46,528 bases of DNA from Candidatus Phocaeicola faecipullorum. GTDB taxonomy: Bacteria; Bacteroidota; Bacteroidia; Bacteroidales; Bacteroidaceae. The notes under the pieces were generated by a model. It searched no databases. It had not been told where the DNA came from and saw only the letters and a program-made list of their open reading frames with translations. Below, in pieces: positions 33,524 to 42,511 of this stretch. Each line of letters begins with the position of its first letter. Position 1 is the stretch's first letter. A program made the position numbers and the translations under genes. The stretch spans positions 1 to 46,528 of the forward strand of contig JAHLFB010000275.1 of NCBI GenBank assembly GCA_018884025.1. Reading direction: 5' to 3'.

Positions 33524-35026
33524 ATGAGAAGAAACTATTATTTACTTTTCACGGTATTTGCTTTTCTGGCTTTCTTTTCTTATTCTTGTGTAGATGAAGA
33601 TTTCTTTTCTACGACACACCGACATGAGTTTAATGATTTTTCATTGGAGGAGGCTAAGACTTACTTTCGTGAAAGGAGCGAGAATCAATTGTCAAGAAGT
33701 GACGGAAACGACGAAAACCTTCCTTTAAGTCCCGGAGATTTCGTACCTCTATGGGATGGTGCCGTACCATCTGTTATGAACGGTCTGGCTTGTTATGATA
33801 TCCCCATAAGTGAGACATCTTCTTATCATGCCATCATTTCTGAGGAACATAATGGGGCAATAACCGCCAGGCAGGTCAAAGTATATCAGAAGTTGGTAAT
33901 ACTGAAAGACCTGAATGATGGCATGATGTCGCAATATATATTGTCCCTTATCCCGTCCAAGTCCTATGAATTACAGAAAGGAAAACAAATACCAGAACTG
34001 TTTACCACGCGTGGTGATAAAGGAGGGTTCTCCGGTATAGCCATATATTCATGTCTTTATACGGGTGTGACAGCAAGGGTTGATACATATAATAAGGGAA
34101 GAAAGGTGAATGGTGTATTTCTGCTTGATGCAAAGAACCATGAAGAATTAAACATTAAGATTGAGACTGCAAAAGAACAGCTCTGTATGCTTTCTTTGCA
34201 GAAGAGAAAAAAGGTACTTAGCCGAGGAGAATATACTTATAATGAGGATACAGGATACTTTGAGGTAGAAACAGATGATTTAATTGTATATCCTGATGAT
34301 TGGGCTGGTGCTGATGGTATGACCAATGCTGAATGGGTAGAGAGCACCCGTCCTGATGGAAATGTTGACCCACAGCCTGAGCCGGAACCGGAATTACCTG
34401 AAGAGGATTATTCTCAAGCGGAAGAAGAAAAAGATAAAGCTCCAGGTATCGTAGAAACTATCTTTAATAGAATTGATTTGAATAAGGAACAACTACATTT
34501 ACTTGAAAACGCTTTAACTCAAATAAAATCCAGCGATTTGGGAGTTAAAATGTATGAATGCCTTAGCCATAATTTTAACATTGCTGTTAAAATGGATTCT
34601 AATCTTAAATATGATGCTATTTATAATAAAGGAGACAAGTGTGTATATTTTAAGGAAAATTCCACTATAAAAGGCGATAATTTGATAGAGGAGTTAATCC
34701 ATGCAGTACAGCATTATACGTATGGAGATAATATGACAACAAAAAATAATAATTTTGAATTTGAAGCAAAAGTTCTTCAAGATTGGGATTGTATATTTAA
34801 TAAAGAAGGTGGATGTGGCTATAAAGGAGAAATTGGTGTTAACGATGAGAGCTGGTGTAGTAAATATGAAAATTTAATTTATACGGAAAATTGGAATAGT
34901 GAAACTTTTAATTTATATAATGAACTTGGTCTTACTTGGGGCCAATATGAAGGGGTATTTGATACTAATATATTACCAGAAGTTATTATACAATATTTTG
35001 AGAATAGAAATGAAAAAGACAAGTAA
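33524..35026 (+). CDS. Surface-type lipoprotein A with C-terminal EELxH domain
   Basis: The 500-aa protein is a lipoprotein: lipobox FSYSC (Cys22) followed by VDEDFF, acidic residues as in the Bacteroidota surface-export signal. Residues 30-235 are a conserved region shared closely with lipoprotein B (38668-40179), including LPLSPGDFVPLWD, VILKDL and GGFSGIAIYSCLYTGV. A PEPEPELPEED linker is at 285-295. The C-terminal domain (305-500) holds EELIHAVQH (389-397) and FEFEAKVLQD (411-420). These resemble the zinc-peptidase helix pair HELxHxxQ ... E-EA, but with Glu replacing the first His. Family not recognised; a metallopeptidase-like or effector domain is inferred. A small secreted protein follows 57 bases downstream. 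Confidence 0.7.
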   Translation: MRRNYYLLFTVFAFLAFFSYSCVDEDFFSTTHRHEFNDFSLEEAKTYFRERSENQLSRSDGNDENLPLSPGDFVPLWDGAVPSVMNGLACYDIPISETSSYHAIISEEHNGAITARQVKVYQKLVILKDLNDGMMSQYILSLIPSKSYELQKGKQIPELFTTRGDKGGFSGIAIYSCLYTGVTARVDTYNKGRKVNGVFLLDAKNHEELNIKIETAKEQLCMLSLQKRKKVLSRGEYTYNEDTGYFEVETDDLIVYPDDWAGADGMTNAEWVESTRPDGNVDPQPEPEPELPEEDYSQAEEEKDKAPGIVETIFNRIDLNKEQLHLLENALTQIKSSDLGVKMYECLSHNFNIAVKMDSNLKYDAIYNKGDKCVYFKENSTIKGDNLIEELIHAVQHYTYGDNMTTKNNNFEFEAKVLQDWDCIFNKEGGCGYKGEIGVNDESWCSKYENLIYTENWNSETFNLYNELGLTWGQYEGVFDTNILPEVIIQYFENRNEKDK

Positions 35027-35083
35027 AATGAATATTACTTATAACCATAAAGAACTTTTTAATATAATTAACCATTAAAAATC

Positions 35084-35551
35084 ATGAAACACATTTTTTT
35101 ATTTTTATTTATCTCAATATCTATTTCTGCAAACTGTCAGAATTTTAGATATAAGCATTTGAATAATAGAGTTTGGGTTTACCCAATTGAAAAACTTTAT
35201 TCTTTTGAAAATAAAAAAGAGGTATATTCATCTATCACGAAAGATTATACTAATTTCTTATTCTATGATATATTTAAAAAGAATTTATCAAAAAAAAGTA
35301 TAGAACTTTTGAAGAAAAAGGAAAATATTTCTACTTTTAAATTTTATGTTGATTATCAAGGTAAAATAATTCCTGTAAATTTTATGTTATCTAAAGAAAT
35401 TTACGATAATATATCAGAAGAGACAATAAAGAATATATATAACGAATGTCTTAATTTACAAATGGATATATCTAAATGTTCATTTTCTAAAAGTTTTTCA
35501 CCAAATAATTTTACTATTATAAATATAGTAATCAATAAACTTTTTAGATAA
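35084..35551 (+). CDS. Small exported protein A, partner of lipoprotein A
   Basis: No known family recognised. The 155-aa product has a signal peptide (MKHIFLFLFISISISANC, cleaved before QNF; alternatively a lipobox-like ANC). A Lys/Asn/Ile-rich alpha/beta domain of about 135 residues contains VWVYPIEKLYSF and YVDYQGKIIPVNFML. Its closest relative is the 153-aa protein at 40272-40733, which occupies the same place after lipoprotein B; the two share roughly 40% of residues by eye. Always following the variable-ended lipoprotein makes it a candidate cognate partner, such as an immunity protein or chaperone. This is inference. The gene is markedly AT-rich. Confidence 0.6.
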   Translation: MKHIFLFLFISISISANCQNFRYKHLNNRVWVYPIEKLYSFENKKEVYSSITKDYTNFLFYDIFKKNLSKKSIELLKKKENISTFKFYVDYQGKIIPVNFMLSKEIYDNISEETIKNIYNECLNLQMDISKCSFSKSFSPNNFTIINIVINKLFR

Positions 35552-35572
35552 AATAATTATCAAAATACCAAT

Positions 35573-35704
35573 AATTCTTTACTGGGCATACTTGTTGCTA
35601 TTATATTCATACACAGGTATGTCCCAGTTGATATATCCTCCTTATGGCAATACTTGCTGGTGGGGATGGTGTATCTCATTGCCCATTTCGCTTCTTCATA
35701 TTAG
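35573..35704 (+). pseudogene. Remnant of an O-antigen-ligase-like gene
   Basis: This 44-codon frame ends in TAG and reads NSLLGILVAIIFIHRYVPVD, then ISSLWQYLLVGMVYLIAHFA. It matches the start of the 508-aa gene at 40797 (DILLGILVAMIFMHRYVPID...) with only scattered changes. Homology breaks off at the TAT before the stop. It shows that module A once had the same third gene as module B and lost nearly all of it. Confidence 0.85.
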
Positions 35705-35759
35705 GAGAGATTAAGAAATTTTTATTGGTTTATATAAAAATCAATTAATTTGACTCAAG

Positions 35760-37574
35760 ATGAAAAACATTTTACTTTCAATTATCGCAGTTTTCATGAC
35801 TTTTGGCTGTTCTTCCAATAAATATGAAGGAACTGCATGGGAGGTTGTTAAACAATCCAATAACAATGCAAAGGAGCTAACCAGGTTTTTAGAATATTAT
35901 AAAACAAATGGAGACAGAGATAAATATGAAGCCGCATGTTTTATAGTAGCAAATATGCCAGGTAAATATTCATTAATAGGAGAAAATCAGATTTGCGATT
36001 TAAATGTTGTGAAATCAGATTCTCTTATATATTCACTTGAAAAATCCTTTGATATAAAGAATTCGAGTCCATTCTTGAAACAATACAGTTTCGGGCAGTT
36101 CCTTGAGTATATATTACCCTATAGGATTTTCAATGAACCGTTAGAGTATTATTGGAAATCTGATTGTTTACGTCATTTCCATTCTGACGAGAAATCTGAT
36201 ATCATAAAAGCGGCAAAAGAAATAAACTCTCAAGTTAAAATAAAACTCTCAATAGAAAATTATGGTGATGATATCCAATCATATTCTGAAATTATGTCCA
36301 GTAAATATGGCAAATGTGATGACAGAACTTCTTTGCTAGTAATGGCTTTGAGAGCAAACGGAATTCCTGCTGCATACGAGTTTGTTCCTTGCTGGGGTAG
36401 TAGTAACAACGGACATTCTTTTGTTTCAATAATTCTTCCCAATGATAGCATCTGTCCGTTGCAGAACCAGGATGAAATATCAAGTGAAAATTATGTGCAT
36501 AGGAAAACGCCGAAAATATATAGGCATATGTATTCCGTTAAAAAGCCTCTAAAAGAAAAATATTTCTCACCTGATATGTTTCGCCATAATGATATAATGG
36601 ACGTTACTTGTCTGCACAATATAGGCAAAAGAGAGGTCAAGGCAAATATTATCGGTCATAATAATGGATATAACTATCTTTCGGTATTTTCACCTTCCGG
36701 ATGGATTCCAGTATCTAGGGCTAAATCGGATAAATTTGAAAATGTCGGTACAGGAACTCTGACATTTACTAATGACAATCCAGTTGAAGCTAAAGGATTA
36801 GGTGATGGAATCTTGTATTTACCCATATCATATCTTAATGATGGTAGCGTTATACCGGTTGGCAAACCCATGATAGTTTCTGATTACTCCGTTTATGAAA
36901 TAGAACCTGACACGACCAACAGGGAAAGTGTCACATTGACAAGGAAATATCCTCTTGGTTCACGCATTATCAATTTTGCGCGTTTAATGCGCTTTGGTAT
37001 TTTTGAAGCTGCCAATAAAAAGGACTTCTCAGATGCTGTGGAAATTTATAAAATTAAAGAAATACCTGAAAGCAGATTGCAAACTATAGAGGTAAATCCG
37101 GATAACCCATACCGTTATGTCAGGTATAAACGACCGAAAGGGACATTCAGTATAGCGGAACTGAGGTTACTTGATTCCGGCAAGAGTAAGTTGCCATATA
37201 CTCCTATAGAATGTGATTTCCTCGTTGACGACAAAGATATAAGTAAGGTCTTTGATAACGATCCTCTAACTTATTATGAACTTAAAGCTAATAAATTGGA
37301 TATATGGGTAGGAATGGACTTGAAAAGAGCGACTGATTTTTCTTTTATTGAATTTGCTCCACGTAACGATGATAATTCTGTTTACCCCGGAGATATGTAT
37401 GAACTTTTCTATTGGAATAATAAATGGATAAGCTTGGGAACACAAAAAGCTGAAGATTTCAACATTAAGTTCGACAATGTTCCCAAAAATGCCTTACTGT
37501 GGTTAAGGAATCTCACAAAAGGACATGAGGAACGTCCGTTTACTTATGAAAACGGTAAACAGGTATGGTGGTGA
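35760..37574 (+). CDS. Transglutaminase-like lipoprotein with discoidin-like C-terminus
   Basis: The 604-aa lipoprotein has a lipobox TFGC (Cys17) followed by SSNKYEG. The middle part carries a transglutaminase-core pattern: GKCDDRTSLLVMALRANGIPA (Cys186) and GHSFVSI (His219); the third catalytic acid is likely further on but not clear. Residues 280-440 are beta-rich. The last 150 residues (VRYKRPKGTFSIAELRLLDS, then SFIEFAPRNDDN, then LLWLRN) look like a galactose-binding (F5/8 type C) fold. Transglutaminase-fold proteins of this kind act as peptidases, hydrolases or cross-linkers. The next gene, for a lysine-rich exported protein, starts 26 bases downstream. Confidence 0.8.
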   Translation: MKNILLSIIAVFMTFGCSSNKYEGTAWEVVKQSNNNAKELTRFLEYYKTNGDRDKYEAACFIVANMPGKYSLIGENQICDLNVVKSDSLIYSLEKSFDIKNSSPFLKQYSFGQFLEYILPYRIFNEPLEYYWKSDCLRHFHSDEKSDIIKAAKEINSQVKIKLSIENYGDDIQSYSEIMSSKYGKCDDRTSLLVMALRANGIPAAYEFVPCWGSSNNGHSFVSIILPNDSICPLQNQDEISSENYVHRKTPKIYRHMYSVKKPLKEKYFSPDMFRHNDIMDVTCLHNIGKREVKANIIGHNNGYNYLSVFSPSGWIPVSRAKSDKFENVGTGTLTFTNDNPVEAKGLGDGILYLPISYLNDGSVIPVGKPMIVSDYSVYEIEPDTTNRESVTLTRKYPLGSRIINFARLMRFGIFEAANKKDFSDAVEIYKIKEIPESRLQTIEVNPDNPYRYVRYKRPKGTFSIAELRLLDSGKSKLPYTPIECDFLVDDKDISKVFDNDPLTYYELKANKLDIWVGMDLKRATDFSFIEFAPRNDDNSVYPGDMYELFYWNNKWISLGTQKAEDFNIKFDNVPKNALLWLRNLTKGHEERPFTYENGKQVWW

Positions 37575-37600
37575 TATTGATAACTTTAATATTTATATTT

Positions 37601-38659
37601 ATGAAAAAGGTATTTTTGTTTTTGATTATTTATCTGTTGGTTTCTGTGGAAAATTATTCGCAGAATGTGTCAGATGTAGATGTTACTCAAAGGAAAGAGT
37701 ACATGATTAAGACTTATAAGATAAACGCTAAAAAGGCAGACGCTTATGAAAAACTGCGGATTGAACTTTTACAGGAGAATGACAAACTTAAGGAACAAAA
37801 GATGACTTCATCACAGTTTAAAAACAAGCAGAAAAAACTTTATAAGAAATATGGTGACGAGATAAGTCAGGCATTCTCAAAAGGGAGATACAGGTCATGG
37901 AGTATAATGACACAGGAACTGGAGTATTATCACATGTTGTGCGATACAAAACTTGTTCCACGGGATAAAATGCGTTCTTTACAAAAATTGGAATCCGAAG
38001 CGGAAGAAAAACGTACGACCATCAATGAAAGCGGCGATGCAGAACTTGATAAATTAGAGGATAAGTACAAGATGATGGAAAATCAAAAGGAGAAAATCCG
38101 ACAACTTCTCGGAACAGAGGATGGCGACTGGTATATAAATTATAAGCAGATGTACTTTATCTCGTTAATAAACATGGATAAATACAAAACATCTTTTAAA
38201 AACGCATATGCAATCGCTGAAATAGAAAAGGAATATGGTATTAAAAGAGCCATGATTTTCAAATCGAAAAAGAAATTTGCTGAGAGGGAAGAAGATTTTT
38301 TCCTCAATGAGGAAAACAAGATAAAGGCAATCAATGCGGCAGTACCATCTGATGTGGCTGCGAGATGGAAGAAAGTAAACGCTGACTTACTGGAGTATAA
38401 TTTGACCAGTAAATATGGATTGACTCAAGCACAAGTTAACCAATTCAAGAAAAATTATAGTAAATATGCGATTGAAGAATATAAGATACTAAGTTCAAAG
38501 AAAATATCAGATGCTGACAAATATACCCAACTAAATGAAATCAGCAATAATTTCTGCAAGTCAGTCTCACAACTGTTCAGTCCTTTGCAATATAATAAAT
38601 GGCAAGGATGGTGGCAGTACACTTTTGATAGAAAAATGAAAATGAAAGGATTGAAATAA
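37601..38659 (+). CDS. Lysine-rich exported helical protein
   Basis: The 352-aa product starts at ATG 37601 with a signal peptide (MKKVFLFLIIYLLVSVENYS, cleaved before QNV). The frame open from 37565 overlaps the previous gene and would spoil the signal. The mature protein is almost wholly helical and very rich in Lys, Glu and Tyr. Two or three repeats of a pattern 'K-KK-YKKY--EI--AFS--RYRSW' / 'LFSPLQYNKWQGWW' resemble the LTxxQ repeats of CpxP/Spy-like periplasmic sensors, which is a tentative likeness. Neighbouring the transglutaminase-like lipoprotein, it could be its substrate or partner; this is inferred from context. Confidence 0.65.
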   Translation: MKKVFLFLIIYLLVSVENYSQNVSDVDVTQRKEYMIKTYKINAKKADAYEKLRIELLQENDKLKEQKMTSSQFKNKQKKLYKKYGDEISQAFSKGRYRSWSIMTQELEYYHMLCDTKLVPRDKMRSLQKLESEAEEKRTTINESGDAELDKLEDKYKMMENQKEKIRQLLGTEDGDWYINYKQMYFISLINMDKYKTSFKNAYAIAEIEKEYGIKRAMIFKSKKKFAEREEDFFLNEENKIKAINAAVPSDVAARWKKVNADLLEYNLTSKYGLTQAQVNQFKKNYSKYAIEEYKILSSKKISDADKYTQLNEISNNFCKSVSQLFSPLQYNKWQGWWQYTFDRKMKMKGLK

Positions 38660-38667
38660 ATTTGGTT

Positions 38668-40179
38668 ATGAAAAGAAAATATTATTTACACATCACAGTT
38701 TTAGCTATTCTTGTATGTTGTTTGTTTTCTTGTTTAGAGGAAGACTTCTTTACTCAAACACAGCTATAGGAACTTAACGATTTCTCATTGGAAGAGGCAA
38801 AGACATACTTTCGTGAGAGAGCCGAAAATCAATTATCCAGAAGTAACGGAAGCGACGAAAACTTACCTTTAAGTCCCGGAGATTTTGTTCCTTTATGGGA
38901 TGTAGCCGTACCATTGGTCATGAACGGTTTGGCTTGTTATGACATCCCCATCAGTGAGACATATTCTTATCAGGTCATTTTTCCGGAGGAACATTACGGC
39001 ACAATTATTGCGAGTAAGGTCAAGGTGTATCAGAAACTGGTAATACTTAAGGACTTGAAAGATAACAGGATGTCCCAATATGTTTTGTCCCTTATCCCGG
39101 TCAAGTCTTATGAATTGCAAAAAGGAGAACAAATACCTGAACTGTTTACCACGCGTGGTAATAAAGGAGGGTTCTCCGGTATAGCCATATATTCATGCCT
39201 TTACACTGGTGTGACTGCAAGGGTTGATACATACAGGAATGGAAGAAAGGTGAATGGCATATTTCTGCTTGATGCAAAGGATCAGGAAGAATTAAACAGC
39301 AAGATTGAGACTGCAAAAGAACAAATCTATATGCTTTCATTGCAGAAGAAGAAAAAAATACTTAGCCGAGGAGAAAGCGATTATGGCTATGATATTGATG
39401 GTGGTTGGCTGGATGAAGTTATAATCACACCGGAGGAGCCTTGGGAATGGGTAGGTGCTGATGGAATGACCAATGAAGAATGGCTGGAGAAAACTCGTCC
39501 TGATGGAAATGTTGACCCACAGCCTGAGCCTGAACCGGAATTACCTGAAGAGGATTATTATATACCTGAAGACGATAAAACTGTAACAGTACCTATAGTT
39601 ATTGGTAATATTATTAATGAAACAAACATGAATTCTGTTCAATTAGGATTGTTAGGGAAAGCATTAAATGAACTAAAAAATGATAAGTTAGGTAATATGT
39701 TATATAATTCTTTAAAAGATGATTTTAAGATTGGAGCAAAAATGAAGCCAACTAGTGTATATGATGCTATTTATTCAAAAGAAAATAAATGTGTGTACTT
39801 TAAATCGGATACTGATATAGATGCAAATAAGCTGCTAGAGGAATTAGTTCATGCTGTACAACATAGTAAATATGGTGATGAGATGACATCCGCAATAAGA
39901 AATTATGAATTCGAAGCTAAGGTTATTCAAGATATTAATTGTGCTACAAATAAGGGTGGCTTTTGTGGTTATATAGGTGAAGTTGGAATGATGGATAACA
40001 CAGAATGGTGTAAAGATTATGAAAAATTAATTGAAGCAAATGTTTGGAATGAGAAAAGTTTAAATTCATATTATGAACTTGGGAGTGAATGGAATCAATA
40101 TCAAGGAGCATTTGATGATAAAGTAGCACCAATAGTTATTAATTGGTATTTTGAAAATTTATCCGATAAACCGAATTAA
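38668..40179 (+). pseudogene. Lipoprotein B, paralogue of lipoprotein A, with in-frame TAG
   Basis: ATG 38668 starts a lipoprotein signal (lipobox CLFSC, Cys22, then LEEDFF). Codon 34 (38767-38769) is TAG, and the same frame then runs open for 469 codons. Reading across the stop gives a full-length paralogue of lipoprotein A: LNDFSLEEAKTYFRERAENQ aligns directly with the other copy. Residues up to the PQPEPEPELPEED linker are near-identical, whereas the C-terminal domain (about 190 aa) is clearly diverged but keeps EELVHAVQH and YEFEAKVIQD. Without readthrough the exported protein would be 33 residues. An internal start at TTG 38788 would lack any signal. It is either a recent pseudogene, a readthrough gene or a sequence error. 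Confidence 0.8.
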
Positions 40180-40271
40180 TAATGTCTATTTAGAAAATTT
40201 CATACGTATATTGTCTTTTGAATATTTTTACACAATTAAAGATATAAAGTATAACTTAATTATTAAAGATT

Positions 40272-40733
40272 ATGAAACATATATTCTTATTTTTATTTGT
40301 TCTAGTAACACTTTCTGCATATAGTCAAGAATTTAAGTATGAATACTCAGATGATTGGGTTTGGATTTATCCAAAAGAGAAACTTTACACTTTTGAGGAT
40401 AAAACGCAAATAATGTTTAATTTCAAAAAAGATTATGCGGAAACAATATTGACAGAATTTACAAATATATTCGATTTGTATCTTCCATCAGAAGTGAAAG
40501 AACTAAAAAATGACAAAAAAATTGCTTCTCTAAAAATTTACATAGATAATCAAGGTAGAGTAATTCCTATTAATTTTATGTTGCTTAAAGACCATCTTAA
40601 TTATTTTACTGATGGGATAATCAGGAGTATATATAATGCATGTCTTAAGATAAGAGTAGATATATCTAAAAACACTTATAATGTAAAATTTACATCAAAT
40701 AACTTTGCTGTATATAATGTACCTATTGGATAA
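40272..40733 (+). CDS. Small exported protein B, partner of lipoprotein B
   Basis: The 153-aa product is a paralogue of the 155-aa protein at 35084. The signal peptide (MKHIFLFLFVLVTLSAYSQ) is nearly the same as in copy A, and the blocks VWIYPKEKLYTFED and IYIDNQGRVIPINFML are shared. The middle parts differ. It lies 92 bases after lipoprotein B. Unlike that gene it is intact, so any function kept in module B may rest on this and the next gene. Function unknown. Confidence 0.6.
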   Translation: MKHIFLFLFVLVTLSAYSQEFKYEYSDDWVWIYPKEKLYTFEDKTQIMFNFKKDYAETILTEFTNIFDLYLPSEVKELKNDKKIASLKIYIDNQGRVIPINFMLLKDHLNYFTDGIIRSIYNACLKIRVDISKNTYNVKFTSNNFAVYNVPIG

Positions 40734-40796
40734 TTTTTTTATTTTGTAATGCAAAATATGAATCTGTATCAAAGAATATAATTGAATAATAGAAAG

Positions 40797-42308
40797 ATGC
40801 TTATTATTCGCATTCAAGATATCTTGCTGGGCATACTTGTCGCTATGATTTTCATGCACAGGTATGTCCCTATTGATATATCATCCTTATGGCAATACGC
40901 ATTGGTGGGGATGGTGTATTTCCTTGCCCGTTCTGCTCCTGCATATGTAAGGAAGTATGCTTCTTACGTTATACTATGCTGGGGAGTATGCGAAGTAATA
41001 ATAGTATTATTGCAAAAATGGCACTGGATTTTCAGCAATCATAGCTGGTTTGATATTACCGGCACTTTTGGAAATCCGGGACCATTAGGCGGTTTTCTTG
41101 GCATATTATGTGCCGGAGTAATCAACGTGATTTACAGAAGAAGGGGAATAAATGATATTCGTACACTTGCCTGGGTTCTGATTGGCGTATTACTTATGTA
41201 TGGTGTTATCGCATCCGGCTCTCGTTCAGGCTTTTTGGCGGCTTTCACAGGGGGTGTAGTCATTTTCATCAGAAGGATAGTATATCTTATTCAAGAGAAC
41301 CGTATAAAAAGGGTAGTGGTTGAGTGTTTTTCGGCCTTAATGATTTTAAGTACTGTCAGTGTCATCCTTTACTGCCTGAAACCTGATTCTGCCGACGGAC
41401 GTCTGTTAGTATGGCTGAATACTCTCCGGCTTATTTCCGATTATCCTGTCCTCGGGTGTGGAACCGGCGGATGGACAGCCAATTACATGCTTTATCAGGC
41501 AGACTTTTTTGCCACTCATCCACATTCTCCTTTTATCATGCTTGCGGATAATGTGGCTTATCCGTATAATGAGATTCTGCATATCGGTGCAGAACACGGT
41601 TTGCCGGGAATGGCTTTGTTTATATGGATTATAATAGAGAGTTTTAGGGTACGTCCGTCAGACTGCCGGTCGGAAAGTCTGCTTACATCATTCTGGGCGT
41701 TTATTGTTTTCTCATTGTTTTCTTATCCGTTTGACATTGTTTCATTGCTGGCATTGTTTGCTTTTTTGGTCGGTTCTTTGGAATTTCGGCCTGTCTTTTA
41801 CATCAGAATACCGCGACTGATACATAAGGTTTCATTTTTCATTGTGCTGACAATCCTTTCCGGTTTGTCTGTCCACTCCTATGGTTTGTATAAGAAGGCT
41901 TGGCATGACCCGAAGCTTCTTCCCTATTTTCAATACAATCCTGATATAATGTATATGTACTCACAAATGGAAACGGTTCAGGATTCAATGAGAAGTGATA
42001 TATTGAACAGAACGTCACTCTTGTGTCCGGACAGTGAAATATATTGTCTGTTAGGGGATGAGAATATGGAAAAAGGTAATTTTGATAAATCGGAAACATA
42101 TTACCGTAAGGCTTCAGATATGGTACCTTCAAGAATTGCCCCTCGATATAAGCTGTTCAGACTTTATCTTTCAAAGGGAGATACACTGTCAGCCGTTTCT
42201 TATGGACGTAAGATATTGTCCTTTAAACCGAAAGTGGAAAGTACAATAACTTTAAGGATGAAAGGAGAGATAAAAAGCTTCTTGCGGAAATGGGATGTGA
42301 AAGAATAG
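40797..42308 (+). CDS. O-antigen ligase/polymerase-like membrane protein with TPR tail
   Basis: The 503-aa protein has about twelve membrane helices in residues 1-375 and the Wzy_C-type periplasmic loop. Landmarks are TFGNPGPLGGFLG (near 87), GSRSGFLAA and HPHSPFIMLADNVAYPYNEILHIGAEHGLPG (near 240-275). A C-terminal soluble part of about 110 residues has a TPR pair (CLLGDENMEKGNFDKSETYYRKASDM). Such proteins polymerise or ligate glycan chains or act as oligosaccharyltransferases. No glycosyltransferases adjoin, so a role tied to the neighbouring exported proteins is possible. ATG 40797 is chosen; the TTG at 40782 is 15 bases earlier. Confidence 0.8.
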   Translation: MLIIRIQDILLGILVAMIFMHRYVPIDISSLWQYALVGMVYFLARSAPAYVRKYASYVILCWGVCEVIIVLLQKWHWIFSNHSWFDITGTFGNPGPLGGFLGILCAGVINVIYRRRGINDIRTLAWVLIGVLLMYGVIASGSRSGFLAAFTGGVVIFIRRIVYLIQENRIKRVVVECFSALMILSTVSVILYCLKPDSADGRLLVWLNTLRLISDYPVLGCGTGGWTANYMLYQADFFATHPHSPFIMLADNVAYPYNEILHIGAEHGLPGMALFIWIIIESFRVRPSDCRSESLLTSFWAFIVFSLFSYPFDIVSLLALFAFLVGSLEFRPVFYIRIPRLIHKVSFFIVLTILSGLSVHSYGLYKKAWHDPKLLPYFQYNPDIMYMYSQMETVQDSMRSDILNRTSLLCPDSEIYCLLGDENMEKGNFDKSETYYRKASDMVPSRIAPRYKLFRLYLSKGDTLSAVSYGRKILSFKPKVESTITLRMKGEIKSFLRKWDVKE

Positions 42309-42468
42309 GGGGGATGTATAGTTTTAAAATTTGTTTCATACAGTGTTTTTGTAACGTCTATGTAGCGAAATTGACATTTGTATAATATGTTTTCAGATGC
42401 TCGAATCAAATACGGAAAAAATTCCTTATTTATATGACGAAAAAGTTCATTTTTACTTATTTTTTCTT

Positions 42469-42476
42469 TAATTTTG
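42469..42476 (+). promoter_or_regulatory. -7 box of the nqr operon promoter (TAATTTTG)
   Basis: TAATTTTG is a full match to TAnnTTTG, with a T-rich stretch about 20 bases upstream in the -33 position. The nqrA ATG is 36 bases downstream. Confidence 0.55.
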
Positions 42477-42511
42477 CGGCAAAATTATAAAACCATTTTT
42501 TATAACCCGAT

